Positions 9,600-17,703 of a stretch of 64,000 nucleotides of DNA are shown here, piece after piece; the stretch's first letter is position 1; each line of letters starts with the position of its first letter. A program made the translations under genes and the position numbers. Below the pieces are notes generated by a model that was given only the letters and a program-made list of their open reading frames with translations, did no database searches and was not told the DNA's origin. Source of the DNA: Acidobacteriota bacterium (GTDB lineage: Bacteria; Acidobacteriota; UBA6911; RPQK01; DATIPO01); NCBI GenBank assembly GCA_035471785.1, contig DATIPQ010000024.1, forward strand, positions 1 to 64,000, in the 5' to 3' direction.

Positions 9600-9956
9600 A
9601 TGACCAGATCAGATCGCGGAGATTTGCTGCGGGGGACCTTGGAGATGCTGATTCTACAGACTCTGAGGAGAGGGGCCATGCACGGCTACGCCATCACCGA
9701 GGCCATCGAACGGATCAGCCAGGACGTGCTCAAGGTGGGGGAGGGGTCGATGTACCCGGCTCTCTACCGCATGGAAAAGCGGGGATGGATCAAGTCCCAC
9801 AAAGCCCGCTCCGAGAACAACCGCATCGCCAAGTTCTATCAGTTGACCGCTAAGGGGCGCAGGCATCTGCAGGGTGCGTCGCGGCGCTGGAAGAGTTTCA
9901 GCGCCGCCGTGGACGCCATCATGGGAGCAGATGCAGCCGAGGAGAAAGGGCCATGA
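9600..9956 (+). CDS. PadR-family transcriptional regulator (ADOP-linked)
   Basis: A 118-residue winged-helix regulator. The typical PadR order is visible: helix (LLRGTLEMLILQTL), MHGYAI, recognition region (VGEGSMYPALYRMEKRGWI), then the wing (FYQLTAKGRRHL) and a C-terminal dimer helix. The ATG at 9600 is chosen over an upstream in-frame ATG because the protein then begins at the family's usual position and GGAAG lies 4 bases ahead. Direct repeats GTCTAA-GGGTCTAA at about 9575-9587 just upstream may form its operator. Its stop overlaps the start of the permease gene (ATGA), so the two are translationally coupled; it probably represses the pair. Confidence 0.9.
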   Translation: MTRSDRGDLLRGTLEMLILQTLRRGAMHGYAITEAIERISQDVLKVGEGSMYPALYRMEKRGWIKSHKARSENNRIAKFYQLTAKGRRHLQGASRRWKSFSAAVDAIMGADAAEEKGP

Positions 9957-12616
9957 GAAACGACGGAGAAGGGATCGATCCGACCCTGGCGGCCGAGATC
10001 GACGGGGAAATCGAGGAAGAAATCAGCTTCCATCTGCAAATGCGCATGGAAGCCAACATGAAGAAGGGGATGAGCCGCCAGGAAGCCCGCGCCCAGGCTC
10101 TGAGGCAATTCGGCGACCCCCAGGACGTGCGTCGCCAAGGACGCCGGATCTTGGCCTCCCAAGGTTCTTCATCGAGAGGCCGCGCCTGGTTCGCCGCATT
10201 AGGCCATGACCTTCAATTCGGACTGCGCCAGTTGCGCCGGCATCCCGGGTTTGCGCTGGTGGCGATGGTGACGCTGGCCCTGGGAATCGGGGCCAACACG
10301 GCCATCTTCAGCGTCGTCGATTCGGTCCTTCTCAAGCCGCTGCCCTATCAAGATCCTGAACGGCTGTTCATGCTCTGGGAGAGGCCGCCCGAGTATCCGC
10401 GCAATTCGGTTTCTCCGCGCACTTTTCTCGATTGGCGCGAGCAGAGCCGGAGCTTTGAATCCATGGCCGCCTTCAGCGATGACGGCGTGGTTGTGACGCG
10501 GGGCGGGGAACCGGAACAGATCTCGGGGGCGGCGGTATCGCCCGGATTCTTCCGTCTGCTGGGGGTGGATATGGCCTTGGGGACCGGCTTTCTGCCCGAA
10601 TCCCGGCAGAGCGGAGAGCCGACCGTGATCCTGACCCACGCGTTGTGGCAGAGCCGCTTTGGAGGCGACCCGGCGCTGGTGGGGCAAACCATCACCGTGG
10701 ACGGCAAGCAGATGCCAGTCGTGGGCATTCTCGAGCCGGGTCCTCTCGACCGCCGTCCAGCTCAGCTTTACTTCCCGCTGATCTTCGACCCGAGCCAGGT
10801 GGGACGGGCCAGCCATTACCTCACCGTCTACGCCCGTCTGGCCCAGGGACGCAGTCTCTCCCAGGCCCAGTCCGAGATGGACGCCATTGCCGCAGCCATC
10901 GCGGAAGAGTCGCCCGAGACCAACAAGGACTGGGGCGTCCGCATCGATCCCCTGCGCGAACGCATCGTGGCGTCCGACCTGGCTCAGAGCTTATGGGTGC
11001 TCTTTGCCGCCGTGCTGCTGGTGCTCTCCATCGCCTGCGTCAACGTGGCCAACCTTAATCTGGTGCGGGCCTCGGAACGGGAGCGCGAAGTGGCCCTGCG
11101 TTCGGCCCTGGGGGCGGGACGCCTGCGGCTGTTGCGCCAGTTCCTGGTCGAGAACCTCCTGCTGGCCCTGGCTGGAGGGGCGCTGGGGGTGGCGGTGGCT
11201 CACTGGACCCTGCGCCTCTTTTCCGCCTGGATTCCTCCGGGCACGCTGCCTGCAGAGGCCCAGGTGCAGGTGGACTGGCGGGTGCTGGCCTTCGCCCTGG
11301 CCGTCTCGCTGCTGACGGGATTGATCTCGGCCGGCGCGCCCGCCTGGAGGGCCTGGCGCCAGGATCCCAACGAGACCCTCAAACGGGCCGGACGCACCTC
11401 TTTGCCCGGCACCGGGCAGAGACGCTCGCGCAGTCTGCTCCTGGTGACCGAGACGGCGTTGGCCCTGGTACTGCTGGTGGGGTCGGGACTGCTCATCCGC
11501 AGCCTCTGGCAGCTCCAGCAGAGCGAGATCGGATTGGACCCTGAGAACGTCCTCTCGTTTCATATCAGCTTGCCCTACAGCAAGTATTCCGAGGCCCAAG
11601 CAAGTCTCGATTTCTTTCAGCGTCTGCGCGAAAACGTGGAAGCCTTGCCGGGAGTGGAGTCGACGGCTCTCGTGACTCAGATTCCGGTCACCTTTTGGAA
11701 CAACGGACTCTTCTTTTCCATCGAGGGCGAAACGCCAGTGGACGTGGCCCGCCGTCCCGGCGCTCATTTCCAGCGCGTCAGTCCGGGATATTTCCGCACC
11801 ATGGGCATAGCGCTGCTGCAAGGACGCGATTTCAGTCCCCGGGACGCTGCCGGCGGGCCTCTGGTGGCCATCGTCAACGAGACCCTGGTCAAGCGCCATA
11901 TCCCTTCGGGCGATCCCATCGGACGGCGCATCGCCGCCGGCAGCGGAGACTTCGCCCGCAGCTACCAGATCATCGGCGTGGTGGGGGACGTGCAGGTCTA
12001 CGGTTTAGCCCCCGGCGCCCAACCGGACGCACCAGAGATCTACGTGCCTCTCGTTCAAGCGCCCTTCAACAACAGCTTCCTGGTACTGCGGACGGATGGG
12101 CAGGGAAGCGATCCCCAGGCATTGACGCCGGCCGTGCGGGAGCAGGTGCGCCGCATCGATCCCCAGCAGCCCATCACCCAGGTGCGCAGCATGCAGGAGG
12201 TGGCCGCAGCCTCCCTTTCAGACGAGCGCTTCATCACCCTCTTGCTGGGCGCCTTCGCCTTGACCGCACTGATTCTGGCATCGGTGGGAATCTACAGCGT
12301 GGTGGCCTTTGTCGTCTCCCGCCTCACCCATCAGATCGGCATCCGCAGGGCTCTGGGGGCGCTTGACCGCCACGTGGTGGCACTGGTGCTGCAACAAGGT
12401 CTGCGGCCTGCCTTGTGGGGCATCCTGCTGGGGACGCTCCTGGCCCTGGGGCTGGGAGGAGTGATCTCCAGTCTGCTCCATCAAGTCAGTCCCGCCGACC
12501 CCCTGATCCTGGCAGCCTCAGCCCTCCTTCTGGTGGCCACAACCTTGCTGGCCCTGGCCGTCCCGGGATCGCGGGCCAGCCGCGTTCAACCGGTGGTGGC
12601 CCTGCGCAGCGAATGA
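9953..12616 (+). CDS. ADOP-family ABC transporter permease (MacB/FtsX type)
   Basis: An 887-residue inner-membrane protein of the acidobacterial duplicated orphan permease family. The first 75 residues form the cytoplasmic helix-rich N-terminal region typical of the family (EEEISFHLQMRMEANMKKGMS, REARAQALRQFGDPQDV-like). Then follow a first membrane helix with GIGANTAIFSVVDSVLLKPLPY, a large periplasmic MacB-PCD domain, an FtsX domain near residues 345-470, a second MacB-PCD domain and a C-terminal FtsX domain (LIGIRRALGA-like). No ATPase gene is adjacent, as is usual for this family. Overlaps the PadR regulator start/stop. Substrate unknown. Confidence 0.92.
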   Translation: MRNDGEGIDPTLAAEIDGEIEEEISFHLQMRMEANMKKGMSRQEARAQALRQFGDPQDVRRQGRRILASQGSSSRGRAWFAALGHDLQFGLRQLRRHPGFALVAMVTLALGIGANTAIFSVVDSVLLKPLPYQDPERLFMLWERPPEYPRNSVSPRTFLDWREQSRSFESMAAFSDDGVVVTRGGEPEQISGAAVSPGFFRLLGVDMALGTGFLPESRQSGEPTVILTHALWQSRFGGDPALVGQTITVDGKQMPVVGILEPGPLDRRPAQLYFPLIFDPSQVGRASHYLTVYARLAQGRSLSQAQSEMDAIAAAIAEESPETNKDWGVRIDPLRERIVASDLAQSLWVLFAAVLLVLSIACVNVANLNLVRASEREREVALRSALGAGRLRLLRQFLVENLLLALAGGALGVAVAHWTLRLFSAWIPPGTLPAEAQVQVDWRVLAFALAVSLLTGLISAGAPAWRAWRQDPNETLKRAGRTSLPGTGQRRSRSLLLVTETALALVLLVGSGLLIRSLWQLQQSEIGLDPENVLSFHISLPYSKYSEAQASLDFFQRLRENVEALPGVESTALVTQIPVTFWNNGLFFSIEGETPVDVARRPGAHFQRVSPGYFRTMGIALLQGRDFSPRDAAGGPLVAIVNETLVKRHIPSGDPIGRRIAAGSGDFARSYQIIGVVGDVQVYGLAPGAQPDAPEIYVPLVQAPFNNSFLVLRTDGQGSDPQALTPAVREQVRRIDPQQPITQVRSMQEVAAASLSDERFITLLLGAFALTALILASVGIYSVVAFVVSRLTHQIGIRRALGALDRHVVALVLQQGLRPALWGILLGTLLALGLGGVISSLLHQVSPADPLILAASALLLVATTLLALAVPGSRASRVQPVVALRSE

Positions 12617-12708
12617 GTCTGCTTCAGCCCGCTTCCTAGGATGTCTTGTTTTTCCCTGGGGCTCATCGGCACTAAAGAGAGCCAAGCGCCGTCAACTTAA
12701 CTTCACCC

Positions 12709-12738
12709 TTGACCTACTATAAACAATCTGTCTATAAT
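12709..12738 (+). promoter_or_regulatory. Sigma-70-type promoter for the second PadR-ADOP unit
   Basis: TTGACC at 12709-12714 and a perfect TATAAT at 12733-12738 are separated by 18 bases. Transcription would start near 12745, only about 7 bases before the ATG at 12752, so the mRNA would be nearly leaderless; no Shine-Dalgarno is present. The element CTATAA occurs twice (about 12716 and 12732), placing a direct repeat over the spacer and -10, a likely PadR operator. Confidence 0.65.
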
Positions 12739-12751
12739 CAACCCGTTTGTA

Positions 12752-13111
12752 ATGACGGAGAAACAACAGACGATTCAAGACTGGCTCCCGCTCAACCCTC
12801 AGGTGTTGGCGATACTGATGGTCCTGATGGAGCAGGACCGGCATGGCTACGGCATCATGCAGGATGCCGCCGCACTTTCCGGCGCCCAAGTCCGCATGCA
12901 GCCGGGAGCGCTCTACAGACACTTGAAAAAGATGCTGGAGGGCGGACTGGTCTGCGAGTTGGAGCGCCGCAAGGTGGATCCTGAAAGCGACGAACGGCGA
13001 CGCTATTACCGCATCACCACGCTGGGAAGGGAAGTGGCCGCCGCCGAGGCCGAGCGGATGGCGCGGTGGGTCCGGCTCGGCCGGGCCCTGCAACTCCTGG
13101 ATGAGGGATGA
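12752..13111 (+). CDS. PadR-family transcriptional regulator (second ADOP unit)
   Basis: A 119-residue PadR winged-helix protein. Visible landmarks are LNPQVLAILMVLMEQDRHGYGIM, the MQPGALYRHLKKMLEGGLV recognition region, RRYYRITTLGREV for the wing, and a C-terminal Ala/Glu-rich dimerisation helix. The ATG at 12752 has no Shine-Dalgarno and lies about 7 bases from the predicted transcription start, suggesting leaderless translation. The gene overlaps the following permease by 11 bases. It differs in sequence from the PadR at 9.6 kb, so each permease has its own regulator. Confidence 0.9.
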   Translation: MTEKQQTIQDWLPLNPQVLAILMVLMEQDRHGYGIMQDAAALSGAQVRMQPGALYRHLKKMLEGGLVCELERRKVDPESDERRRYYRITTLGREVAAAEAERMARWVRLGRALQLLDEG

Positions 13112-15797
13112 GATGGAGAAACGCGAAGCGGTCGCGGTACGGTTCTCGTCGAGGCTCTACCGCTGGCTGCTAAAAGTCTATCCGCCCTCTTTCCGCAAGC
13201 GGTTTTCCAGGGATCTGCGCGAGGCCTTTCACGATTCCTGCCGGGCCGCTTGGCGTGGGCGCGGGTGGATCGGCCTGATTCGACTCTGGACGGGAGCCCT
13301 GGCCGACCTGTGCCTGCAAGGGCTCGGTGAATGGAAAGATCGTTTACTTCCGCCCCGTGGCAATGTGGGCAGTCCATCAGGAGGAGGTCCCATGCAAGCA
13401 CTGCGCTCCGAATTGACCTACGCATTTCGCTCCCTGATACGATCTCCGGGATTCGCCCTCACCGCCGTCTTGATTCTAGGCCTGACGATCGGGGCCAATA
13501 CAGCTCTCTACAGCTTCTTGAGCCCCTTCTTGTTCCGTCCTCTGACGTTTCCTCAATCCGAGCAACTGGTTCATCTATACGAGACCGATCTGGAGCGAAG
13601 AGGCGAGATGGGATGGGATTTGCTGCGCCAATCCGGCCCCACCTTCGAGGACTGGCAGGCTCGGCTCAGCAGCTTTCAAGATCTGGCTGCCTACCAGTAT
13701 TCAACGGTCAATCTGTCGGACGGCGCCGGTCCGCCCGAGCAGTTCGACATGGCCTGGGTCACTCCCAATCTCTTTCACCTCTTGGGGGTGCAGGCTCAGC
13801 GCGGACGCCTATTTTTGCCCGCCGAGGACCGGCCGGGAGACCCCAAGGTCGTGCTGGGACATTCGCTCTGGCTCACTCGCTACGGCGGCGACGAGCAGAT
13901 CGTGGGACGCCCAATAGACCTCAACGGGAATCGCCATCTGGTGGTGGGGGTGGCTCCTCAGGACTTTCATTTTCCCTTCGCTTCGGTCCGCTTGTGGGCG
14001 CCGATCGAGAGTCCTTTGAAGGGCGAGCGCCAGCGAAGCGACTGGCTGGTGATCGGACGCCTGGCTCAAGACGCCAGTTTGATTTCCGCCGCCGAGGAGT
14101 TGAAAGGCGTCCATTCGGCCCTGGCCGAAGAGTATCCCGACGTCTATCGCGAGCGGGGCGTGCGCGTGGTCCCGCTGCGGGAGGCGCTGGTGTTCTTCTA
14201 CGACCTCTTCCACCTCATGGGACTGGTGCTCCTGGGAGCGCTGGCAGCGGTGCTGCTGGTGGTTTGCGGCAACGTGGCCAATCTCTTCATGGCTCGAGGC
14301 ATGACGGGACGGCGCGAACTGGCCGTGCGCCAGGCTTTGGGCGCCAGCCGTGGACGGATGGCCTTGCAGACGCTGTTGCAGAGCTCGCTGATCGCCCTGG
14401 CCGCCGCCGGGCTGGGCCTTCTTCTGGCCCGCTGGTGCATTCTTACAGTGGGAAGCATTATCCCCGCACAAATCTTCCGGGTGGGAGACGTGCACCTCGA
14501 CGGTTGGACGGTGGCCTTGGCTCTACTGCTGTCGGCGGCGGCCGGACTGGTCTTCGGCCTGATCCCCGCCTGGCGAGCCGGAGCAAATCTGAGCGATGCC
14601 CTCAGCGAGGGCGCGCGGGGTACGGCCTCGCGACGAAGCCGCCGCCTGACCCGCCTGCTTGTCGCGGTACAGACGGCAGGCGCCATGATTCTCTCGGCGG
14701 CCGCTCTGCTGGCCGTCTCCGCGCTGGACGACTTCCGGCGCCTCGATCTCGGCTTCCAGCCTCGGGGTCTGACTTCGGTAGCCATCAATCTTCCCCAGGC
14801 TGACTATCCCTCGGCCCAGTCCGTCGAGGCTTTTCAGAACGCCCTGCTGGAGAGGCTGAAGGCACTTCCCTCTGTCGAGCAGACGGCCCTCACCCAGACC
14901 CTGCCCCTCAACTTCGAAGAGCATGAAATCGGCTACCGGCTGCCCGAGCAACAGCCCGAGGCTGAGATCAACGCCCTCTGGAGCCGCGTCAGCCAGGGTT
15001 ACTTTTCCAGCATGGGAATCCCTTTGCTGCAGGGCCGGGACTTCCAGGCAGCCGACCAGACCGGGACAGCGCCCATCGTCATCAGTGCCGCCTTGGCCCG
15101 GCGTCATTGGCCGGATTCCAGTCCCATCGGTCAGTCCGTTCTTCTCAACCCGGGTCCGCGCCAGCAGCAAGGCGTCATCGTGGGAATTGCGGCAGACAGT
15201 ATCGGCGGCATCGTCTTTATGGAGAGGCGAGACCGGATTTACACCTTCTCCCAGCGTCAGCCCCAACGCCGCTTTTTCGCCATTTTGCGCACCCATCGGG
15301 AAGGAGCGGCCCCCGCGCTAGAAATCAGAAAGCAAGTGGCCGAGTTGGATGCCTCGGTGGGGGTCAACGTGGTGGCGATGGAGGATCTTGCCGAGCAAGC
15401 CTGGCGTCCCCTTAAAATCGCCGCCATCATGCTCAGCGCCTTCGCGGGCTTCGCTCTTCTGCTGGCCGCCCTGGGAATGCACGGCCTGGTGGCCTATGCC
15501 GCCAGCCTGATGGAAAAAGAAATCGCCATCCGTGTGGCCCTGGGCGCGGAAAGGGCCGGAGTCATCCGCCTCATCGTCCGTCGAGGACTGAGAGGCGTGC
15601 TGCTGGGAATGGGCGTCGGTCTGGTCCTGATCGGCGGCCTGGTGGGGCTGGCCGCGCTTGCCGATCCCTCCAATCCCCCTCTGCTCGTCCCTCTGGTGGT
15701 GACGGGAGTGACGCTGCTGACGGCTCTGATCGCCGTTGCGGGCCCTGCCCTCCGGGCTCTGCGCACCGACCCCATAGCGGCTCTGCGCACAGAATAG
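13101..15797 (+). CDS. ADOP-family ABC transporter permease (second copy)
   Basis: An 898-residue paralogue of the permease just upstream. Its N-terminal region is of the other ADOP subtype: RLYRWLLKVYPPSFRKRF followed by FHDSCRAAW and a short linker, before LTYAFRSLIRSPGFALTAV and GANTALYSFLSPFLFRPLTF at the first membrane helix. Two MacB-PCD/FtsX halves follow, with FtsX-type membrane segments near residues 370-490 and 770-890 (MEKEIAIRVALGAERAGVI). Ends with the family's typical DPIAALRTE. Translation probably couples to the upstream PadR gene through their 11 base overlap. No ATP-binding partner nearby; cargo unknown. Confidence 0.92.
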   Translation: MRDEMEKREAVAVRFSSRLYRWLLKVYPPSFRKRFSRDLREAFHDSCRAAWRGRGWIGLIRLWTGALADLCLQGLGEWKDRLLPPRGNVGSPSGGGPMQALRSELTYAFRSLIRSPGFALTAVLILGLTIGANTALYSFLSPFLFRPLTFPQSEQLVHLYETDLERRGEMGWDLLRQSGPTFEDWQARLSSFQDLAAYQYSTVNLSDGAGPPEQFDMAWVTPNLFHLLGVQAQRGRLFLPAEDRPGDPKVVLGHSLWLTRYGGDEQIVGRPIDLNGNRHLVVGVAPQDFHFPFASVRLWAPIESPLKGERQRSDWLVIGRLAQDASLISAAEELKGVHSALAEEYPDVYRERGVRVVPLREALVFFYDLFHLMGLVLLGALAAVLLVVCGNVANLFMARGMTGRRELAVRQALGASRGRMALQTLLQSSLIALAAAGLGLLLARWCILTVGSIIPAQIFRVGDVHLDGWTVALALLLSAAAGLVFGLIPAWRAGANLSDALSEGARGTASRRSRRLTRLLVAVQTAGAMILSAAALLAVSALDDFRRLDLGFQPRGLTSVAINLPQADYPSAQSVEAFQNALLERLKALPSVEQTALTQTLPLNFEEHEIGYRLPEQQPEAEINALWSRVSQGYFSSMGIPLLQGRDFQAADQTGTAPIVISAALARRHWPDSSPIGQSVLLNPGPRQQQGVIVGIAADSIGGIVFMERRDRIYTFSQRQPQRRFFAILRTHREGAAPALEIRKQVAELDASVGVNVVAMEDLAEQAWRPLKIAAIMLSAFAGFALLLAALGMHGLVAYAASLMEKEIAIRVALGAERAGVIRLIVRRGLRGVLLGMGVGLVLIGGLVGLAALADPSNPPLLVPLVVTGVTLLTALIAVAGPALRALRTDPIAALRTE

Positions 15798-15820
15798 AGC
15801 CTCCCGAACAAGAAAGAAAA

Positions 15821-15855
15821 CCCGCGGCTTCCCGGCCAAGACCAGGAGCCGCGGG
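15821..15855. terminator. Hairpin between convergent genes
   Basis: CCCGCGGCT (15821-15829) pairs perfectly with AGCCGCGGG (15847-15855), with a 17 base loop. It lies between the stop of the second permease and the stop of the minus-strand regulator. The A-rich run just before it (GAAAGAAAA) would serve as a U tract for the minus-strand transcript, so it likely acts at least in that direction. Confidence 0.55.
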
Positions 15856-15875
15856 CAGAAAGTCGCGAGAGCCGA

Positions 15876-16535
15876 TCAAGAGGCGCGTGACTGGGCCACG
15901 CATTCTTCCTCCCGCTCGAGGTCGTCGGCGTCCAACACCAGGGAAGGGAAACTCCGGCGGATGGTGTTGCGGGCTTGAAAGAAGCGCGTGGCCAGGTCGG
16001 CGTCTTCTTGGATGGCGTCCTCGAAGTTGCGGGTCTGCTCGCCGATGGAGGACAGACTCCAACCCAGCGAGCCGGACAGGTCGGTCAGCGACAAATAAGG
16101 TATTTGTCGGACGATCAGTCCAATGGCGCCGCGGGCCTGGATGAGCCGCTTCCAGCCACGCGACTGGATAAACAGCTTGTCCTTGCCGATGTTGAAGGCG
16201 TCTGAAACAGCCTCGTAGACATCGTCCAAAGAGACCTCGCGAGGCTGGCGGCGCATGGATTGACGGGTAGCTTCAACCAGAAACTCCTCGTCCACCACGC
16301 CCTTGGGACTCTTGTCGGCCCTGGGCCAGACCTGGCGGATATCGGCCTTCAGCACCTGCAGAATGCGGAACAGGCTGTCCAGATTCATGCGGTACCAGCC
16401 GTTTTCCAGGCAACTGTAGGACCCAGGGGGTATTCCCGCGCGACGGGCGACTTCGGCCGAAGTCATCTTGCGGGATTTGCGGATTTGCTGCAGGCGGTGA
16501 CCAACGTAGTCATTGATTCGACCTTTGGTGCTCAA
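15876..16535 (-). CDS. XRE-type HTH regulator with a DnaA domain IV-like C-terminal region
   Basis: A 219-residue protein starting at a TTG (16535-16533) because an AGGAGG lies 5-6 bases upstream; longer in-frame ATG starts at 16559 and 16775 have no such site. Residues about 10-66 form an XRE-type helix-turn-helix (RLQQIRKSRKMTSAEVARRAGIPPGSYSCLEN, split here by function: helix 2 EVARRAG, helix 3 PGSYSCLEN). Residues about 101-170 (SLDDVYEAVSDAFNI, then QARGAIGLIVRQ, then LTDLSGSLGWS) follow the pattern of the DnaA C-terminal DNA-binding domain: VxxxFxI, AR-x-xAI-x-L, L-x-x-x-G-x-x-x-G. The acidic tail is helical. Two DNA-binding modules in one protein is unusual; role unknown. Divergent from another HTH gene. 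Confidence 0.65.
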   Translation of the reverse strand: MSTKGRINDYVGHRLQQIRKSRKMTSAEVARRAGIPPGSYSCLENGWYRMNLDSLFRILQVLKADIRQVWPRADKSPKGVVDEEFLVEATRQSMRRQPREVSLDDVYEAVSDAFNIGKDKLFIQSRGWKRLIQARGAIGLIVRQIPYLSLTDLSGSLGWSLSSIGEQTRNFEDAIQEDADLATRFFQARNTIRRSFPSLVLDADDLEREEECVAQSRAS

Positions 16536-16923
16536 GATTCCTCCTCGTCTTGTTCGCATTTGGTGCGTCTTTTGTCCCGACCGTTCCCCGAAATCGGCGC
16601 ACGGGACGAAATACACGAGTTGGTCTCCCCCTCCGGAAATCCAGTCCTCACTGAAACTCTTTATGGACACGGGGCCAGCGGTCAGGCCGGCAGAGTGAGA
16701 GCAGGAAAGTTTGCCTACTGTCAAAGCCCGTGACTTCATAGGATCATACCCCACTAGCGTTGCGCCATGCAACATATAAGAAGAAAAATGTCTCTCCGCG
16801 CTACGGTCTGCTACACTGTCAGGAGGGGTCGGGACCCTTGCGAGGGTCTATAACGTTTGTCATTGGGGAGGGTTTTGACGCCGGCTGGCGTCAGCCTGCC
16901 GGGTTTCAAGGGGGAATAGAGAT
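16536..16923. promoter_or_regulatory. Divergent intergenic region with several palindromes
   Basis: A 388 bp spacer between two divergent HTH genes. It carries GTTGC-gccat-GCAAC (16759-16773), an alternating set GGGTC (16826-16830), GACCC (16833-16837), GGGTC (16844-16848) in which the middle arm can pair with either neighbour, and TGACGCC-GGCT-GGCGTCA (16876-16893). A TATAAC at 16849-16854 could be a -10 for the plus-strand gene. The arrangement suggests operator sites for one or both regulators, or leader hairpins for the plus-strand mRNA. Confidence 0.45.
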
Positions 16924-17655
16924 ATGTTGCTGCATAGCGATTCCAGCGTCTATGGCGACTTTGAGAAGGAAGGCCGTTTCCGCAGTCTGAGACAGCTTCT
17001 CGAGGCCAAATTTCCAGGACTCTCGCAACGCAAGATCGCCCGCAAGCTAGGCGTCGACAACGCCACCGTAGCGCGCTGGATGTCCGCTCAGCAGATCCAA
17101 CCCACCAGTATGGAGAAATGTCTCAGCATTGCCAGGGTCTGCGGGATCGACCCTCGCGAGGTTTTCGCCGTAGTTGGTTTGCTGGATGAATTCGGGCCCA
17201 TTTGGGACTACTACCAGGGACGCCTGCCTTCCATTCGATCCCTGTATCCCGGACGGGAGGCTTCAGGGAGGCTGATGGAGCGGGCCGACCGCCTCTTGCG
17301 CCGGGGGTGGAAACGCCGCTTCCGAGCCAAACTTGAGGAATTGGAGTCCTACTGGGAAGTCAATCGAAGCGCCTTCGAATCAGTGGCCGACAGCCTGGAG
17401 GCGGAGTCGGCCTTTTTGCTGTTGAGCCATCCGGGAAACGAGGCCGACGTCCTCTACCGCTTTCGCTGCCCGGAGCAGGAAGCGCGGGAGGCTCTCAAGT
17501 CATCCGGCGAATCCTGGAAGCGCTTTGAGCACGGCAAGAGTCCCCTTATCATCCAACTGCTTCTCAAGAAGCCGGCCCATCTTCAGCCCACTGTGGTGGA
17601 AGTGATTCTGGCTGGATGGTACGCCTCTTTCAAAGCCCTCTTCGAGGCCGATTGA
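16924..17655 (+). CDS. HTH-domain regulator
   Basis: A 243-residue protein with a good Shine-Dalgarno (GGGGGAA, about 8 bases before the ATG). Residues about 20-65 form a helix-turn-helix of the XRE/Cro type: FRSLRQLLEAKFPGLSQRKI, ARKLGVDNATVARWMSAQ, then a third helix with SMEKCLSIARVCGI. The rest, about 170 residues, is helical and charged with no recognised ligand domain (region ESYWEVNRSAFESVADSLEAE and onward). It is divergent from the HTH/DnaA-like protein gene across a palindrome-rich spacer, suggesting cross- or auto-regulation. It ends 48 bases before glnD on the same strand, but has no obvious link to nitrogen control. Confidence 0.75.
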   Translation: MLLHSDSSVYGDFEKEGRFRSLRQLLEAKFPGLSQRKIARKLGVDNATVARWMSAQQIQPTSMEKCLSIARVCGIDPREVFAVVGLLDEFGPIWDYYQGRLPSIRSLYPGREASGRLMERADRLLRRGWKRRFRAKLEELESYWEVNRSAFESVADSLEAESAFLLLSHPGNEADVLYRFRCPEQEAREALKSSGESWKRFEHGKSPLIIQLLLKKPAHLQPTVVEVILAGWYASFKALFEAD

Positions 17656-17703
17656 GCTGCTCCCGGGTGCCATCAAACCGGCCGCGCTGCTAAGATAAGA
17701 GCC

